NCBI RefSeq assembly: GCF_014926585.1
Contig: NZ_CP045422.1
Span: 3,192,001-3,256,000, forward strand
Direction of reading: 5' to 3'
Length of the DNA: 64,000 nucleotides
From: Devosia beringensis
GTDB lineage: Bacteria > Pseudomonadota > Alphaproteobacteria > Rhizobiales > Devosiaceae
In this document: in pieces, positions 15,808-25,866 of the stretch
How the letters are laid out: each line of letters begins with the position of its first letter
Numbering within the stretch: the first letter of the stretch is position 1
The notes under the pieces: generated by a model
Databases searched by the model: none
What the model was told of the DNA's origin: nothing
The model's input: only the letters and a program-made list of their open reading frames with translations
Position numbers and translations under genes: made by a program

Positions 15808-17066
15808 TGGGCGCTGACGGCAGCCGCTGCGGCGTCGTCGCTGTGGGTGCGGTAGTCACCGACGCCGAACAGCTTGCCCTTTTCGGCGACGAGGATGCAG
15901 AGCAGCGCCAGGATGCCCATGGAGAGGTAGCCGGCAGCGACCGGAATGGTGGTGCCGTTGAAGAGCTGGCCGATATAGCCGCCGATCAACGCGCCACCAA
16001 CGGTCTGGATGAAGCCGAACACGGCCGCAGCCGTGCCGGCCACGGCGCCCAGGGGCTCCATGGACAGCGAGTTCATGTTGGATGCCGACCAGCCAAAGCT
16101 GAACATGATGATCGCCAGCAGCGAGAAGAACAGCCAGAGCGGCAGGAAGCCGGTGAGGGCAAAGGCCACCCAGATGGCGCTGAACCCGGTAAAGGTCAGC
16201 ATGGCGCCATGCGACAGGCGGCGCATGCCGAAGCGACGGACGATCTTGGAATTGGTGAAGGACGACACGCCCATCAGGCCCGCCATGGCCGCGAAGGCGA
16301 CCGGGAAGTAGACGCCAAGACCATAGATATCGACATAGATCTGCTGGCTGGAGCTGATGAAGCCAAACAGCGCGCCAAACAGAAAGGTGCCGGCCAGGCC
16401 ATAGGAGAAGGCTACGCGGTTGGTGCAGACGATAACGAAGCCATCGTATACCGACTTGAAGCTGAGCGGGCGGCGCTCGGCCACAGGCAACGTCTCGGGC
16501 AGGCGGATGAAGGTCCACAGCCAGAAAGCGCTGGCCAGCAGGCCCATGAAGATGAAGATATTGTGCCAATCGCCGATCAGCAGGATCACCTGGCCGATGC
16601 CGGGGGCGATGATCGGGATGGCCATGAACACCATGAAGACCAGCGACATGACCTCGGCCATGGCGCGGCCCTCATACCGGTCACGGATAACGGCCGTCGA
16701 AATAACCCGAACACTGGCCGCACCCATGCCCTGGATGACGCGAAGGGCGATCAGGGCGCCGAAGCTGGGGGCAAAAATGGCCGTCAGCGCGGCGACGATA
16801 TAGATGCCCATGCCGGCCAGCAGCGGGCCGCGGCGGCCGAAACGGTCGGTCAGCGGGCCGAAGGCCAGCTGGGCAACGCCCATGCCGATCATGTAGGCGG
16901 AAATGACGAACTGACGCTCGTTCTCGCTGGAGACGCCCAGGGCTTCGCCCATATAGGGCAGAGCGGGGAGCATGACGTCGATGGCCAAAGCATTGAGGGC
17001 CATCAATGCCGCCATCAGGGCAATGAATTCGGGGCGCGAGAGAACCCGCGTATAATGGTCAGACAT
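15804..17066 (-). CDS. MFS multidrug transporter, Bcr/CflA type
   Basis: 420-residue, 12-helix drug:H+ antiporter of the Bcr/CflA branch. It shows [19 protein letters not shown] in helix 1, loop 2-3 motif A ([14 protein letters not shown]), motif C region ([10 protein letters not shown]) and [12 protein letters not shown]. Homologues export chloramphenicol, bicyclomycin and other compounds. The true substrate is unknown. The stop shares the CTAG tetranucleotide with the clpP stop on the other strand. Confidence 0.88.
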   Translation of the reverse strand: MSDHYTRVLSRPEFIALMAALMALNALAIDVMLPALPYMGEALGVSSENERQFVISAYMIGMGVAQLAFGPLTDRFGRRGPLLAGMGIYIVAALTAIFAPSFGALIALRVIQGMGAASVRVISTAVIRDRYEGRAMAEVMSLVFMVFMAIPIIAPGIGQVILLIGDWHNIFIFMGLLASAFWLWTFIRLPETLPVAERRPLSFKSVYDGFVIVCTNRVAFSYGLAGTFLFGALFGFISSSQQIYVDIYGLGVYFPVAFAAMAGLMGVSSFTNSKIVRRFGMRRLSHGAMLTFTGFSAIWVAFALTGFLPLWLFFSLLAIIMFSFGWSASNMNSLSMEPLGAVAGTAAAVFGFIQTVGGALIGGYIGQLFNGTTIPVAAGYLSMGILALLCILVAEKGKLFGVGDYRTHSDDAAAAAVSAH

Positions 17067-17193
17067 GGAAGATTCTCAGGAAAAAGCCGCCGCAGAAACG
17101 CAGGCGCTGGAATGAGCGCAAACAATGAACCCCTCGACCTGCTTTGGCAAGGCTATATCGGCATTAAACGATGGATGGGCGACAGGCGCCGGC

Positions 17194-18411
17194 TCAGGCC
17201 GGTTTGAGCACCAAAGGCGGCGCGGCGCGCTCGTTGATGGGCAGGTGCAGTGCCGCCGAGGCGAGGCCCAGCAGGATGCCCAGATACCAGACCAGGCTAT
17301 AGGAGCCGGTCAGGTCAAAGACATAGCCGCCCAGCCAGACCCCGACAAAGGAGCCGAGCTGGTGGCTGAAAAAGGCGATGCCATAGAGCATGCCGAGATA
17401 GCGGGCGCCAAAGAACAGGCCGACGAGGCCGGCGGTCAGCGGCACGGTGGAGAGCCAGAGCACGCCCATGGCGGCGGCGAAGGTATAGGCGGTGAGTTCG
17501 CTCACCGGGAAGATCAGGAAGAGCCCGATGGCGACGGCGCGCGAGAAATAGATGGTGGCCAGCAGCAGCTGCTTGGGAAGGCGCCCGCCGAGATAGCCGG
17601 CCAGCAGCGAGCCGACGATATTGAAGAGGCCAATGACGGCAATGGCCCAGCTGCCGACCGCGGGGGACAGCCCGCACTGCACCAGGTAGGCGGGCATGTG
17701 CACATTGATGAAGGCGAGGTGGAAGCCGCAGACGAAAAAGCCGATGACCAGCAGGCGATAGGAGCCATGGCCCCAGGCCTGGGCCAGGGTCTGCATGAAA
17801 GGCAGGTCGGCCTGGCCGGTGGGATTTTCGGTGCGGCCGCGCAGGGCATAACTGAGCGGGATGATCAGCAGCAGCGCCATGGCCAGATAGAGCAGGGCCG
17901 ATTGCCAGCCAAAGGCGTTGATGAAGCCCTGGCTGATCGGGGCGAAGGCAAACTGGCCGAAGGATGAGGCCGCGGTGGCGACGCCGAAGATCATCGAGCG
18001 CTTCTCGACCGGCACGGCGCGACCGAAGGCCGCCATGACCACGCTGAACGAGCAGATGGCAATGCCGGTGCCGGTGACCACGCCGGCGGTGAGGGTCATG
18101 ATGCCGGCGTCAGGCGAAAAGGCCATGCCGAGCACGCCCAGCGCATAGATGGCAGCGCCGAGAGCAATGGTGCGGGCGGTGCCGACGCGGTCGGCATAGG
18201 CGCCGGCAAAGGGCTGGGCCACGCCCCAGGCCAGGTTCTGGATGGCCATGGCCATGCCCCAGCCTTCACGAGACAGACCCAGATCGGCCGTCATCGGCAG
18301 GGTGAAGAGGCCGAAGCTGGTGCGCACCCCATTGCCGATGGCAGCGATGATGCAGCCGGCGATGATCAGCACCAGGAGCGGCACGGCGGGGCGCAAAGCG
18401 GAGGCGGTCAT
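17194..18411 (-). CDS. MFS transporter (oxalate/formate-antiporter-like branch)
   Basis: 405-residue 12-helix MFS protein. The N-terminal half reads FGLFTLPMTADLGLSREGWGMAMAIQNL, and the second half contains VCGFHLAFINVHMPAYL, features of the MFS_1 family group that includes OxlT-like carriers (alternating glycine-rich helices). ATG 18411 (MTASALRP) is preferred because further upstream codons are Arg/Pro-rich and not helix-like. Substrate unknown. Confidence 0.82.
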   Translation of the reverse strand: MTASALRPAVPLLVLIIAGCIIAAIGNGVRTSFGLFTLPMTADLGLSREGWGMAMAIQNLAWGVAQPFAGAYADRVGTARTIALGAAIYALGVLGMAFSPDAGIMTLTAGVVTGTGIAICSFSVVMAAFGRAVPVEKRSMIFGVATAASSFGQFAFAPISQGFINAFGWQSALLYLAMALLLIIPLSYALRGRTENPTGQADLPFMQTLAQAWGHGSYRLLVIGFFVCGFHLAFINVHMPAYLVQCGLSPAVGSWAIAVIGLFNIVGSLLAGYLGGRLPKQLLLATIYFSRAVAIGLFLIFPVSELTAYTFAAAMGVLWLSTVPLTAGLVGLFFGARYLGMLYGIAFFSHQLGSFVGVWLGGYVFDLTGSYSLVWYLGILLGLASAALHLPINERAAPPLVLKPA

Positions 18412-18523
18412 GACGCTTGTCTCGGAGGGAGTCGCTTCCTGTTTACGCCGCTGTCGCGGGCTGGCAAAGCGACAAAGTAGAATGCGAGCCATCAATGCCG
18501 GTGATGGTGTTGTCCGGACAAAC

Positions 18524-18550
18524 AAAAGCGCCGGACCCAGGGTCCGGCGC
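18524..18550 (-). terminator. Rho-independent terminator of grxD
   Basis: GCGCCGGACC / GGTCCGGCGC is a perfect 10-bp stem with a 3-nt loop (18528-18550). Read on the minus strand it is followed by TTTTG. It lies 25 nt past the grxD stop. Confidence 0.9.
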
Positions 18551-18574
18551 CAAAGCATTGAAAAGGTAGGGTAA

Positions 18575-18910
18575 TCAGGCGGTCTGCTTGACCGCGATAC
18601 CGGCGGCTTCCATCTGGGCCTGCAGTTCGCCGGCCTGGAACATTTCGCGCACGATGTCAGCGCCGCCGATGAATTCACCCTTCACATAGAGCTGGGGAAT
18701 GGTCGGCCAGTTGCTATAGGTCTTGATGCCGTCGCGCAGTTCGGCGCTTTCGAGCACATTGGCACTGCCATAGTCGACGCCGAGATAGCCCAGGATCTGG
18801 ACGACCTGGCCGGAAAAGCCGCATTGCGGAAAGTCCGGCGAGCCCTTCATGAACAGGAAGACGTCGTTGTTCTTCACCTTGTCGTCGATGAAAGCGTTGA
18901 TGTCGGTCAT
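18575..18910 (-). CDS. grxD: Monothiol glutaredoxin, Grx4 family
   Basis: 111-residue CGFS-type glutaredoxin (active-site Cys30 in PQCGFSG) that binds a [2Fe-2S] cluster with glutathione and delivers it to client proteins, often together with BolA. WPTIPQLYVKGEFIGGADI is the conserved GSH/ligand segment. ATG 18910 is preceded by AAAGG. In related genomes it directly follows bolA at the end of the purine block; here about 1.1 kb of cargo (HAD gene and a small protein) lies between. Confidence 0.96.
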   Translation of the reverse strand: MTDINAFIDDKVKNNDVFLFMKGSPDFPQCGFSGQVVQILGYLGVDYGSANVLESAELRDGIKTYSNWPTIPQLYVKGEFIGGADIVREMFQAGELQAQMEAAGIAVKQTA

Positions 18911-19056
18911 GGGTGAAACCTTTCGATGGCCGGGGCTGCCCGGGAACTGTTGGCACATAAATAGGAGCTTGGTGTGGCGCTGTCGAGGGGTGCATCGGCG
19001 ATCGCCGATAAACGGCTGCCGCCCTTTGGTCAGCAGCCCGAACGCAGGATGGCTAT

Positions 19057-19683
19057 TCAGAGTCGCTGGGCGATCCAGGGATGGCTGGTGGCATCGTCGA
19101 TCGTGTTGAAGAGCACCGCTTCCCAGCCGGCGCGGCGGGCGCCGTCGATGACTCTTGGCGTGTCGTCGAAGAACAAGGGCGGTTCGGACTGCGGGCCGAT
19201 GCGCTGCTCGACGAAATCGAAGAAGCCCTTTTCCGGTTTTCTGACGCCCGCACGGGCGGAATAGAAGATATCCTCGAACAGTTCGCCAAGGCCAAGGTTA
19301 TGCCACAGCCACTGCGCGCGGCTATGGTCCTGGTTGGTCGCGATATAGAGCTTGAGGTCCGACCGTGCCTTCAACTGGCGCACGATTGCGAGCAGGTCAG
19401 TGTTGAGCACGGAGTCATGCGACAGCCAGTAGTGCAGGAAGGTCATGGACGAGCCGTGGTAGCCCAGGCCGGGCAGGCGTCGGTCGAGAGCGTCGATGAT
19501 GGCCATGTCGCCCACCACGACCTTCTTGATAAAAATGTCGAAGATGAACTCGTTGGTGAACCGCTCTGGATCCACGCCCAGATCGGCCAGCAGGTTCTCG
19601 TTCCAGCGCCGCGTCAGTTCAGGCCGCGCGTGATAGCCATGGACCAGGACGCCATCGACGTCGAAGATGAGGGCGCGGGTCAT
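19057..19683 (-). CDS. HAD superfamily hydrolase
   Basis: 208-residue haloacid-dehalogenase-fold phosphatase. Motif I is FDVDGVLVHG (nucleophile Asp8, acid Asp10), motif II IATNQ, motif III lysine in GVRKPEKGF, and motif IV FFDDTPR. The helical cap lies between motifs I and II, typical of small-molecule phosphatases (subfamily IA). Substrate unknown. It sits between the small protein gene and grxD on the same strand. Confidence 0.87.
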   Translation of the reverse strand: MTRALIFDVDGVLVHGYHARPELTRRWNENLLADLGVDPERFTNEFIFDIFIKKVVVGDMAIIDALDRRLPGLGYHGSSMTFLHYWLSHDSVLNTDLLAIVRQLKARSDLKLYIATNQDHSRAQWLWHNLGLGELFEDIFYSARAGVRKPEKGFFDFVEQRIGPQSEPPLFFDDTPRVIDGARRAGWEAVLFNTIDDATSHPWIAQRL

Positions 19684-19696
19684 CTGGCGAGAGCCA

Positions 19697-20008
19697 TCAG
19701 CGCTTCTCGATTGCGCCAAGCCCGGCAAGGACTTGCGGCGGGATGCTCAGGGCCTGAATCACGTCATTGTGCTTGCGGAAGCCGATCAGTTCGCGCTGGA
19801 CGAAATAGGCCCAGACGGCGTTGCGGGCCTGGGTGAGGCTGGCGGGATCGTCCGGCGTGGTGGTCAAGGCGGCGAGGGCCGCGATGACCTTGTGCTCGGC
19901 GGCGCCGAGCGAGGAGGCGCGTTCGGCCATGATTTCGTGGTCGAGGGCGGTGGTGCCGGCCTCGGGCTTGACCATGCGGATCAGATCGAGTGATTCCCGC
20001 AGTGACAC
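19697..20008 (-). CDS. Small conserved protein, possibly DUF6665 family
   Basis: 103 residues, all-helical by composition, with DHEIMAERASSLGAAEHKVIAALAAL in the first half and ARNAVWAYFVQRELIGFRKHND in the second. It resembles small rhizobial proteins grouped as DUF6665, an assignment made from memory and not certain. It starts with GTG at 20008 with TAAGGT upstream, the AAGG overlapping the bolA stop. No function known. Confidence 0.7.
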   Translation of the reverse strand: MSLRESLDLIRMVKPEAGTTALDHEIMAERASSLGAAEHKVIAALAALTTTPDDPASLTQARNAVWAYFVQRELIGFRKHNDVIQALSIPPQVLAGLGAIEKR

Positions 20009-20013
20009 CGACC

Positions 20014-20247
20014 TTAGTCCGGCACGACGGTCTGCAGGGCCAAGGCGTGCAGAGCGCCGCCCATGTCGGGCTGCAGGGCGGCATAGACCAGCTGGTGCTG
20101 CTGCACGCGTGACTTGCCGCGGAACTGCTCGGAAATTACGGTGGCGGCCCAGTGGTCACCATCGCCGGCCAGATCGCGGATCTCGATATTGGCGTCGGGA
20201 ATGGCGGCCTTGATGCGACGCTCGATCTCGGTGGCTTCCATCGGCAT
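20014..20247 (-). CDS. bolA: BolA family protein
   Basis: 77-residue BolA-like protein. IERRIKAAIPDANIEIRDLAGDGDHWAATV is the class II KH-like fold, and the conserved His in GDHW with RVQQHQLVYAAL form the [2Fe-2S]-sharing surface with monothiol glutaredoxin. AAGGAG precedes ATG 20247 by about 8 nt. The partner grxD lies two genes downstream. Roles in iron-sulfur trafficking and cell shape are known from relatives. Confidence 0.95.
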   Translation of the reverse strand: MPMEATEIERRIKAAIPDANIEIRDLAGDGDHWAATVISEQFRGKSRVQQHQLVYAALQPDMGGALHALALQTVVPD

Positions 20248-20330
20248 GGCTCAACTCCTTGTCGCAATCGGCAGGTGCCGGTTGCGTCCTGATATGGCAT
20301 GCGAATGGCGCCCCTTCAATAAGCGATGGA

Positions 20331-20897
20331 CTATTGGGCGGGCGGGAGCGGCTCGGCCTCGGCGCTGGTGGAGAAGTTGGCGATGATGAAATCGACGATC
20401 GGCCGGGCCTGCTCGGCCTGGGTGGTATCGAAGAAGCAATCGAGGGTGTAGCCGAGGCCGTTGGCGACGGTTTCGGTGTGCACGATGGTCAGCGGCATGC
20501 CCATGGGCGAGTCGGTGCTGGTGCCCTCGTAGATCAGTGCCGGATCGCTCTGATAGGCGGTGGTGCCCTTGGTGCCCAGAGTGAAGCCGGGAAAGGTTTC
20601 GCGCCAGCCGGCCTCGACGTCGGCATCGACCAGCGAGGCCAGGGCGCTTTGCGGCGTCCAGTCGGTTTCTTCCACGGGCACATAGGTCATGCTGCATTGC
20701 AGGGGCGCGCTGGCGTGGTTGATGACCAGGGGCCGGTCCACGCCGCCCGAGGCCTGCATGGTGTCGGGATAGATCAGTGTGAAGGGCTGATCGGGCAGGG
20801 CGGAGCGCGTCACCGTGATCGACTGCGCCAGGACGGCACCCGGCGCCAGGACCAGCGACAGAAGGAACAGGGAGCCTAAAACCGGCCGAATAGTCAT
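20331..20897 (-). CDS. Secreted hypothetical protein
   Basis: 188-residue protein with a clear N-terminal signal peptide (MTIRPVLGSLFLLSLVLAPGAVLAQS, cleavage likely after VLAQ or ALA). The mature part contains SALPDQPFTLIYPDTMQASGG and two cysteines (LQCSM, LDCFFD) that may form a disulfide in the periplasm. No domain is recognised. It sits between purL and bolA, where the standard cluster has nothing, so it is likely an insertion. Confidence 0.7.
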   Translation of the reverse strand: MTIRPVLGSLFLLSLVLAPGAVLAQSITVTRSALPDQPFTLIYPDTMQASGGVDRPLVINHASAPLQCSMTYVPVEETDWTPQSALASLVDADVEAGWRETFPGFTLGTKGTTAYQSDPALIYEGTSTDSPMGMPLTIVHTETVANGLGYTLDCFFDTTQAEQARPIVDFIIANFSTSAEAEPLPPAQ

Positions 20898-20978
20898 TGT
20901 CGTCTCCAGAAAATGCGATCGCCGCCCTTGAGGTCCCAAAGCACCCCAAAGAGCGGCGATCATAAGGCGAAAATTAGA

Positions 20979-23213
20979 TCAGGCGGCGGCGCCGTCCATG
21001 TAGCTGGGGAACCAGCCGTCATGGGCTGCCTTGAGCGCGGCAACCGGAACGGGCCGGGCGGCGCCCAATACCAGATCAGCGCCACCGGTGGTGCCGATCC
21101 AAGGGCAGAAGACGCCCCGTTTCTTGGCATCTTCCCACAGCGCCAGCATGGCATCGCCCTGCGGGTCGAGGTTGAGGGTGACGAGGTAGCGGCCTTGGTC
21201 CTCGCCGAAATATTGCAGGACGGGGTCCTGACCTTCGAGATCAACAATCTGTGCGCCGATGCCACCGGCAATGGCCATTTCGGCCAGGGCCACGCCCAGG
21301 CCACCATCGGAGAGATCGTGGCAGGCGGTGACAATGCCCGAGCGGATCAGCTGGCGGACGAAATCGCCGGTGCGGCGCTCGTGGGGGAGCTCGACATGTG
21401 GGGCCGAGCCATCACGACGGTTGAACAGGTCGCGCAGATAGATGGACTGACCCAGATGGGTGCCGCGCAGATCGGGGGCGCCGACCAGCAGGATGGGCTG
21501 GTTCTCGGCGGCAAAGGCAATCGAGGCCATGCCGGTCCAGTCGGGCAGCAGGCCGACGCCGCCAATGGTGGGGGTGGGCAGGATGCCCTGGCCATTGGTC
21601 TCGTTGTAGAGGCTGACATTGCCCGAGACGATGGGAAAATCGAGCGCCAGGCAGGCTTCGCCGATGCCCTTGATGGCATGAACCAGCTGGCTCATGATTT
21701 CGGGGCGTTCGGGATTGCCGAAATTGAGGTTGTCGGTGGCGGCCAGCGGCTCGGCGCCGGTTGCCGTCAGGTTGCGCCAAGCTTCGGCGACGGCCTGCTT
21801 GCCGCCCTCATAGGGGTCGGCCTGGCAGTAGCGCGGGTTGACGTCGGAGGTGAAGGCGAGGCCCTTGGTGGGGTGGCCATCGACGCGGATGACGCCGGCA
21901 TCGCCGCCGGGGCGCTGCACGGAATTGCCCTGGATCAGCGTATCATATTGCTCATAGACCCAGCGCCGCGAGGCGATCTGGTGGCCGCCCATCAGCTTGA
22001 GCAGGGCGTCGGCCACATCCATCTGCGGGACGTCGCCGGCAGCCAGCGCCGGCAGCGGCGCAGCAGGGGTCCACGGACGGTCATATTCGGGGGCTTCGTC
22101 ACCCAGTTCCTTGATCGGCAGGTTGGCGACCTCGTCGCCCTGCCACAACACGCGGAAGCGCAGGTCGTCGGTGGTCTTGCCGACGGTGGCGAAATCGAGC
22201 TCCCACTTGACGAAGACGGCCCGGGCCACGGCTTCCTTTTCGGGATGCAGCACCATGAGCATGCGCTCCTGGGATTCGCTCAGCATCATCTCGTAGGGGG
22301 TCATGTTGGTTTCGCGGACCGGCACCATGTCGAGGTTGAGCTCTATGCCGAGATCGCCCTTGGCACCCATTTCGACGGCCGAACAGGTGAGGCCCGCCGC
22401 GCCCATGTCCTGGATGGCGATGACGGCGCCAGTGGCCATCAGTTCAAGGCAGGCTTCGAGCAGGCGCTTTTCGGTGAAGGGGTCGCCGACCTGCACGGTG
22501 GGGCGCTTCTCATCTATGTCGTCGCCGAATTCGGCCGAGGCCATGGTGGCGCCGCCGACGCCGTCGCGGCCGGTCTTGGCGCCGAGATAGACCACCGGCA
22601 GGCCGACACCCTTGGCTTCGGAGAGAAAGATCTTGTCGGTATCGGCCAGGCCGGCAGCAAAGGCGTTGACCAGGATATTGCCGTTATAGCTGGCGTCGAA
22701 TTCGACTTCGCCACCCACGGTGGGGACGCCAAAGGCATTGGCATAGCCGCCGATGCCGGCGACGACGCCGGAGACCAGATGGCGGGTCTTTTCATGGTCG
22801 GGCGCGCCAAAGCGCAGCGCGTTCATCGCTGCGACGGGGCGGGCGCCCATGGTGAAGACGTCGCGCAGAATGCCGCCCATGCCGGTACCGGCGCCCTGAT
22901 AGGGTTCGATGAAGCTGGGGTGGTTGTGCGATTCCATCTTGAAGACGATGGCCTGGCCATCGCCGATATCGACCACGCCGGCATTCTCGCCGGGGCCCTG
23001 GATGACGCGCGGCCCGGTGGTGGGCAGGGTCTTGAGCCACTTCTTGGACGACTTGTAGGAACAGTGCTCGTTCCACATGGCCGAGAAAATGCCCAGCTCG
23101 GTATAGGTGGGTACCCGCCCGATCAGATCGAGAATCTTCTGGTACTCGTCGGGCTTGAGGCCGTGGTCGGCGACGAGTTCAGGGGTAATCACGATATCAT
23201 TGGGAATGGTCAT
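20979..23213 (-). CDS. purL: Phosphoribosylformylglycinamidine synthase, subunit II
   Basis: 744-residue ATP-dependent synthetase making FGAM from FGAR, step four of purine synthesis. This is the small-type PurL that needs PurQ and Pur[33 protein letters not shown] and the AIR-synthase repeat ([33 protein letters not shown]) are present. ATG 23213 shares one base with the TGA of the upstream DJ-1-like gene (TGATG), indicating coupled translation. Codons before it would start from TTG. Confidence 0.97.
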   Translation of the reverse strand: MTIPNDIVITPELVADHGLKPDEYQKILDLIGRVPTYTELGIFSAMWNEHCSYKSSKKWLKTLPTTGPRVIQGPGENAGVVDIGDGQAIVFKMESHNHPSFIEPYQGAGTGMGGILRDVFTMGARPVAAMNALRFGAPDHEKTRHLVSGVVAGIGGYANAFGVPTVGGEVEFDASYNGNILVNAFAAGLADTDKIFLSEAKGVGLPVVYLGAKTGRDGVGGATMASAEFGDDIDEKRPTVQVGDPFTEKRLLEACLELMATGAVIAIQDMGAAGLTCSAVEMGAKGDLGIELNLDMVPVRETNMTPYEMMLSESQERMLMVLHPEKEAVARAVFVKWELDFATVGKTTDDLRFRVLWQGDEVANLPIKELGDEAPEYDRPWTPAAPLPALAAGDVPQMDVADALLKLMGGHQIASRRWVYEQYDTLIQGNSVQRPGGDAGVIRVDGHPTKGLAFTSDVNPRYCQADPYEGGKQAVAEAWRNLTATGAEPLAATDNLNFGNPERPEIMSQLVHAIKGIGEACLALDFPIVSGNVSLYNETNGQGILPTPTIGGVGLLPDWTGMASIAFAAENQPILLVGAPDLRGTHLGQSIYLRDLFNRRDGSAPHVELPHERRTGDFVRQLIRSGIVTACHDLSDGGLGVALAEMAIAGGIGAQIVDLEGQDPVLQYFGEDQGRYLVTLNLDPQGDAMLALWEDAKKRGVFCPWIGTTGGADLVLGAARPVPVAALKAAHDGWFPSYMDGAAA

Positions 23214-23821
23214 CAAGCAGGGTTTCCATAGGGTGGCTCTGGAAAATATTCCATGTGTTCCTGGGTAGCGCGGCCCAGATCTGCACCGAACAGGTGGCCG
23301 ACGAGCCAGAGCGACATGTCGATGCCGGCCGAGATGCCGGCGCTGGTGACGAGGTTGCCGTCGTGCACATAGCGCTGGTCGAGAATGTAGGTATGCGGCG
23401 CGTGGGCGCGCAGGAAATCAAGTGCGCCCCGGTTCGTAGTGGCGCGGCGGCCTTCGAGGAAGCCGGCGCGGGCCAGCAGAGCCGAGCCGGTGCAGACCGA
23501 GGTCTGCCAGGTGGCCGAGGCCAGGTATTCGCGCAATTGCGCATTGAATTCATCGTCCTGCGCCAAAGCGCGGGTGCCGCGGCCGCCGGGCACCAGCACC
23601 AGATCGGCGGGGGGCTTGTCGGCGAAGGCATAGTCGGCATTGACCCTGAGGCCGCGGGCGCAGGTGATGGCGGTGTCGCGCCAGCCCACTGTCACGACTT
23701 CAAGGGGCGCGCCCAAGACCTTGGCGACCGAGAAGACTTCCCAGGGGCCGACGAAATCGAGTTCCTCGACGCCCTCGAAGAGCAGGATGGAAATTCTGGC
23801 GGGATTGTCGGCACTATGCAT
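23213..23821 (-). CDS. DJ-1/PfpI family protein (GATase1-like)
   Basis: 202 residues. The nucleophile-elbow cysteine is Cys110 ([13 protein letters not shown]) and the fold's other mark is [16 protein letters not shown] at the N terminus. Such proteins include glyoxalase III-type, isonitrile hydratase-like and AraC-fused regulators; the stand-alone DJ-1 types hydrate isocyanides or act as deglycases. It is located between purQ and purL although it has no known purine role, so it is likely an added gene. Its stop overlaps the purL start by one base. Confidence 0.87.
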   Translation of the reverse strand: MHSADNPARISILLFEGVEELDFVGPWEVFSVAKVLGAPLEVVTVGWRDTAITCARGLRVNADYAFADKPPADLVLVPGGRGTRALAQDDEFNAQLREYLASATWQTSVCTGSALLARAGFLEGRRATTNRGALDFLRAHAPHTYILDQRYVHDGNLVTSAGISAGIDMSLWLVGHLFGADLGRATQEHMEYFPEPPYGNPA

Positions 23822-23880
23822 GGTCAGGCCTCCAGATTTTCGTTACCGCGCCGACCCCTGGCCGGCTGCGGTACATCAGC

Positions 23881-24549
23881 TCAGGCCGCGACGCCCAGAA
23901 GCCCGGAAAACAGGGCCCGGCCATCGGTGCCGCCATGGGCCGCCTCGATGAGGTTTTCCGGATGCGGCATCAGGCCGAGCACGTTCTTGCGGGTATTGAG
24001 AATGCCGGCAATGTCGCGCAGCGAGCCGTTCGGGTTGGTGCCTTCGGCATAACGGAACGCGATCTGGCCTTCACCGGACAGTCGATCAAGTGTCGCCTCG
24101 TCGGCAAAATAGTTACCGTCATGATGCGCCACAGGGCAGCGGATGATCTGGCCCTGTGTGTAGCCCCGGGTAAAATCGGTATCGGCGTTGGTGACCTCGA
24201 GCTTGACCTCGCGGCAGACGAATTTGAGCGAGGTATTGCGCATCAGCGCGCCGGGCAGCATGCCGGCCTCGATCAGGATCTGGAAGCCGTTGCAGACGCC
24301 GAGCACCTTGACGCCGGCATCGGCCCGTTCGCGGACGCGATCCATGATGGGCGAGCGTGCGGCGATGGCGCCGCAGCGCAGATAGTCACCATAGGAAAAG
24401 CCGCCGGGGATGACGATGAGATCGACATCGGGCAGTTCGGTATCCTGGTGCCAGACCACGGCCGGGGCGGTGCCCGACACCTTGGTCAGGGCCGCAATCA
24501 TGTCACGGTCGCGATTGAGTCCAGGGAAGACGATGACGGCGGATTTCAT
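23881..24549 (-). CDS. purQ: Phosphoribosylformylglycinamidine synthase, glutaminase subunit
   Basis: 222-residue class I glutamine amidotransferase supplying ammonia to PurL. The nucleophile Cys86 sits in [11 protein letters not shown]. Upstream [17 protein letters not shown] is the oxyanion/hinge region, and the C-terminal [10 protein letters not shown] carries the catalytic His and Glu. It forms the complex with PurS (29415) and PurL (20979), although both lie some distance away on this chromosome. Confidence 0.97.
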   Translation of the reverse strand: MKSAVIVFPGLNRDRDMIAALTKVSGTAPAVVWHQDTELPDVDLIVIPGGFSYGDYLRCGAIAARSPIMDRVRERADAGVKVLGVCNGFQILIEAGMLPGALMRNTSLKFVCREVKLEVTNADTDFTRGYTQGQIIRCPVAHHDGNYFADEATLDRLSGEGQIAFRYAEGTNPNGSLRDIAGILNTRKNVLGLMPHPENLIEAAHGGTDGRALFSGLLGVAA

Positions 24550-24663
24550 CGGCTATTCCTCGCTATGTCAGGCGTTGCGAGGCTCTTTTGGTGAGTCTTG
24601 GCGCAAAAGGCAAGGGCCCAAACGCGCTATCCCGGCCCCGATATCGCCATGGCCGGGCGGCGG

Positions 24664-25737
24664 TTACTCGGCCGGGCTGGTCGAGAGCCGTTCGGCAGGG
24701 CGGCCTGTGCCCGGCAGGTGGGCCCAGCCGGGCCGCTCGAAGAGGAATTTGCCCAAGCCGGTGCGCTCCACCAGCCAGTACAGCACCAGCGGCGCAATGA
24801 TGGCGATGGCCATGGTGAGCAAGGTGAGCAGGGTCGGCTCGAGCAGGCCCAGCTTGATCAACAGGGTACGCGCCACGCCCATGGGCAGGACAAAGGCAAC
24901 GTAGACGATCAGCGACTTGCTGCCCAGCCAGCGCAGCCAATCCATGGCGGGCAGGCGGGTCAGTAGCGCGGCGATGGTGCAGAGGGCAGCGGTGCCGGCC
25001 AGCGCCAGCACAAGGTGAATACCGGGCAGGCCGGCCGGTCCCATGACCGGATGGACCGGGTGCATGGCAAAGCCGGGGGAGAAAACCAGAGCGGCGTTGA
25101 TGATGGCCCAGATCAGCAGCCCGACCAGGGCCAGGGGCACGCTGTCCATCGCCCAGGCCGCCAAGCGGAAGAGCTGGGGCGCCAGGACATAGCCGGCATA
25201 GAAGAAGATGAAATAGGCGGCGACCTGGTCGACGGCATAAAGCCCGCTTTCGATGGGGAGCATCTGCAGCAGCGCGCCGGCGGCAAAGACGGCCCAGACG
25301 GGCAGGCGCAGGCTGTGCAGCGCCTTGGTTGCCGCGCCCACCATGGCCAGCAGATAGATGAACCAGAGCACGCCATAGGGTTGGATCAGGGCCCAGGCCA
25401 GCTGTTCTGCAGCGCCGAGCGGATTGGTATCGAGCAGGCCGACCTTGAAGACGATGTGGATGACGGCCCAAAGCGCGTAGAAATAGAGATAGTGCACGAC
25501 ACGCCGGTCGGCAAAGCTGCGCCAGGGGCGGGTGATGACCTGGGACAGGAAGAGCCCGGAGAGCAGGAAGAATTCGGGCATGCGGAAGGGGGTGGCAAAG
25601 GCAATGGCCCAGTGGAAGGCGCCGACCCCGCCGGTATCCTCGCCGACGCTGGCGGCGGCGTACATCATGACCACCAGAAAGATCGACAGGCCCTTGGCCA
25701 TGTCCACCCAATCAAGACGCTGTTGTGCTGCCGACAT
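24664..25737 (-). CDS. Acyltransferase 3 family membrane protein
   Basis: 357 residues with about ten hydrophobic segments, family of OafA/WbwQ-type O-acetyltransferases that decorate polysaccharides or lipids with acyl groups. The N-terminal LDWVDMAKGLSIFLVVMMY contains the catalytic region's conserved start, and FRMPEFFLLSGLF holds the catalytic-type motif (F-x-x-P-x-F-F-x-x-S-G). ATG 25737 (MSAAQQRLDWV) fits family starts. It probably modifies a cell-surface glycan. The glycosyltransferase gene next to it supports that. Confidence 0.86.
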   Translation of the reverse strand: MSAAQQRLDWVDMAKGLSIFLVVMMYAAASVGEDTGGVGAFHWAIAFATPFRMPEFFLLSGLFLSQVITRPWRSFADRRVVHYLYFYALWAVIHIVFKVGLLDTNPLGAAEQLAWALIQPYGVLWFIYLLAMVGAATKALHSLRLPVWAVFAAGALLQMLPIESGLYAVDQVAAYFIFFYAGYVLAPQLFRLAAWAMDSVPLALVGLLIWAIINAALVFSPGFAMHPVHPVMGPAGLPGIHLVLALAGTAALCTIAALLTRLPAMDWLRWLGSKSLIVYVAFVLPMGVARTLLIKLGLLEPTLLTLLTMAIAIIAPLVLYWLVERTGLGKFLFERPGWAHLPGTGRPAERLSTSPAE

Positions 25738-25866
25738 CGATCCCGCTCCGCCTGTGTGCCGCGAGCATAGCGGCAGGGGCGGTGCCAGCGGGTAAACAGC
25801 GGGTGCATGGGGCGGGATAGATGCGCGCGTGGTAAGCATTTGGCTAAGCTGGCGTGGCCAAGGCGG

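Noticed and set aside
15807-17207. A 466-codon plus-strand frame opposite the Bcr/CflA transporter
   Set aside because: Its composition is Gly/His/Gln-rich with no fold, and the transporter on the minus strand explains the region.
20913-23231. A very long open frame (about 770 codons) on the plus strand opposite purL
   Set aside because: It is an antisense shadow produced by high G+C codon bias; it has no ribosome site or domain and purL on the other strand is unmistakable.
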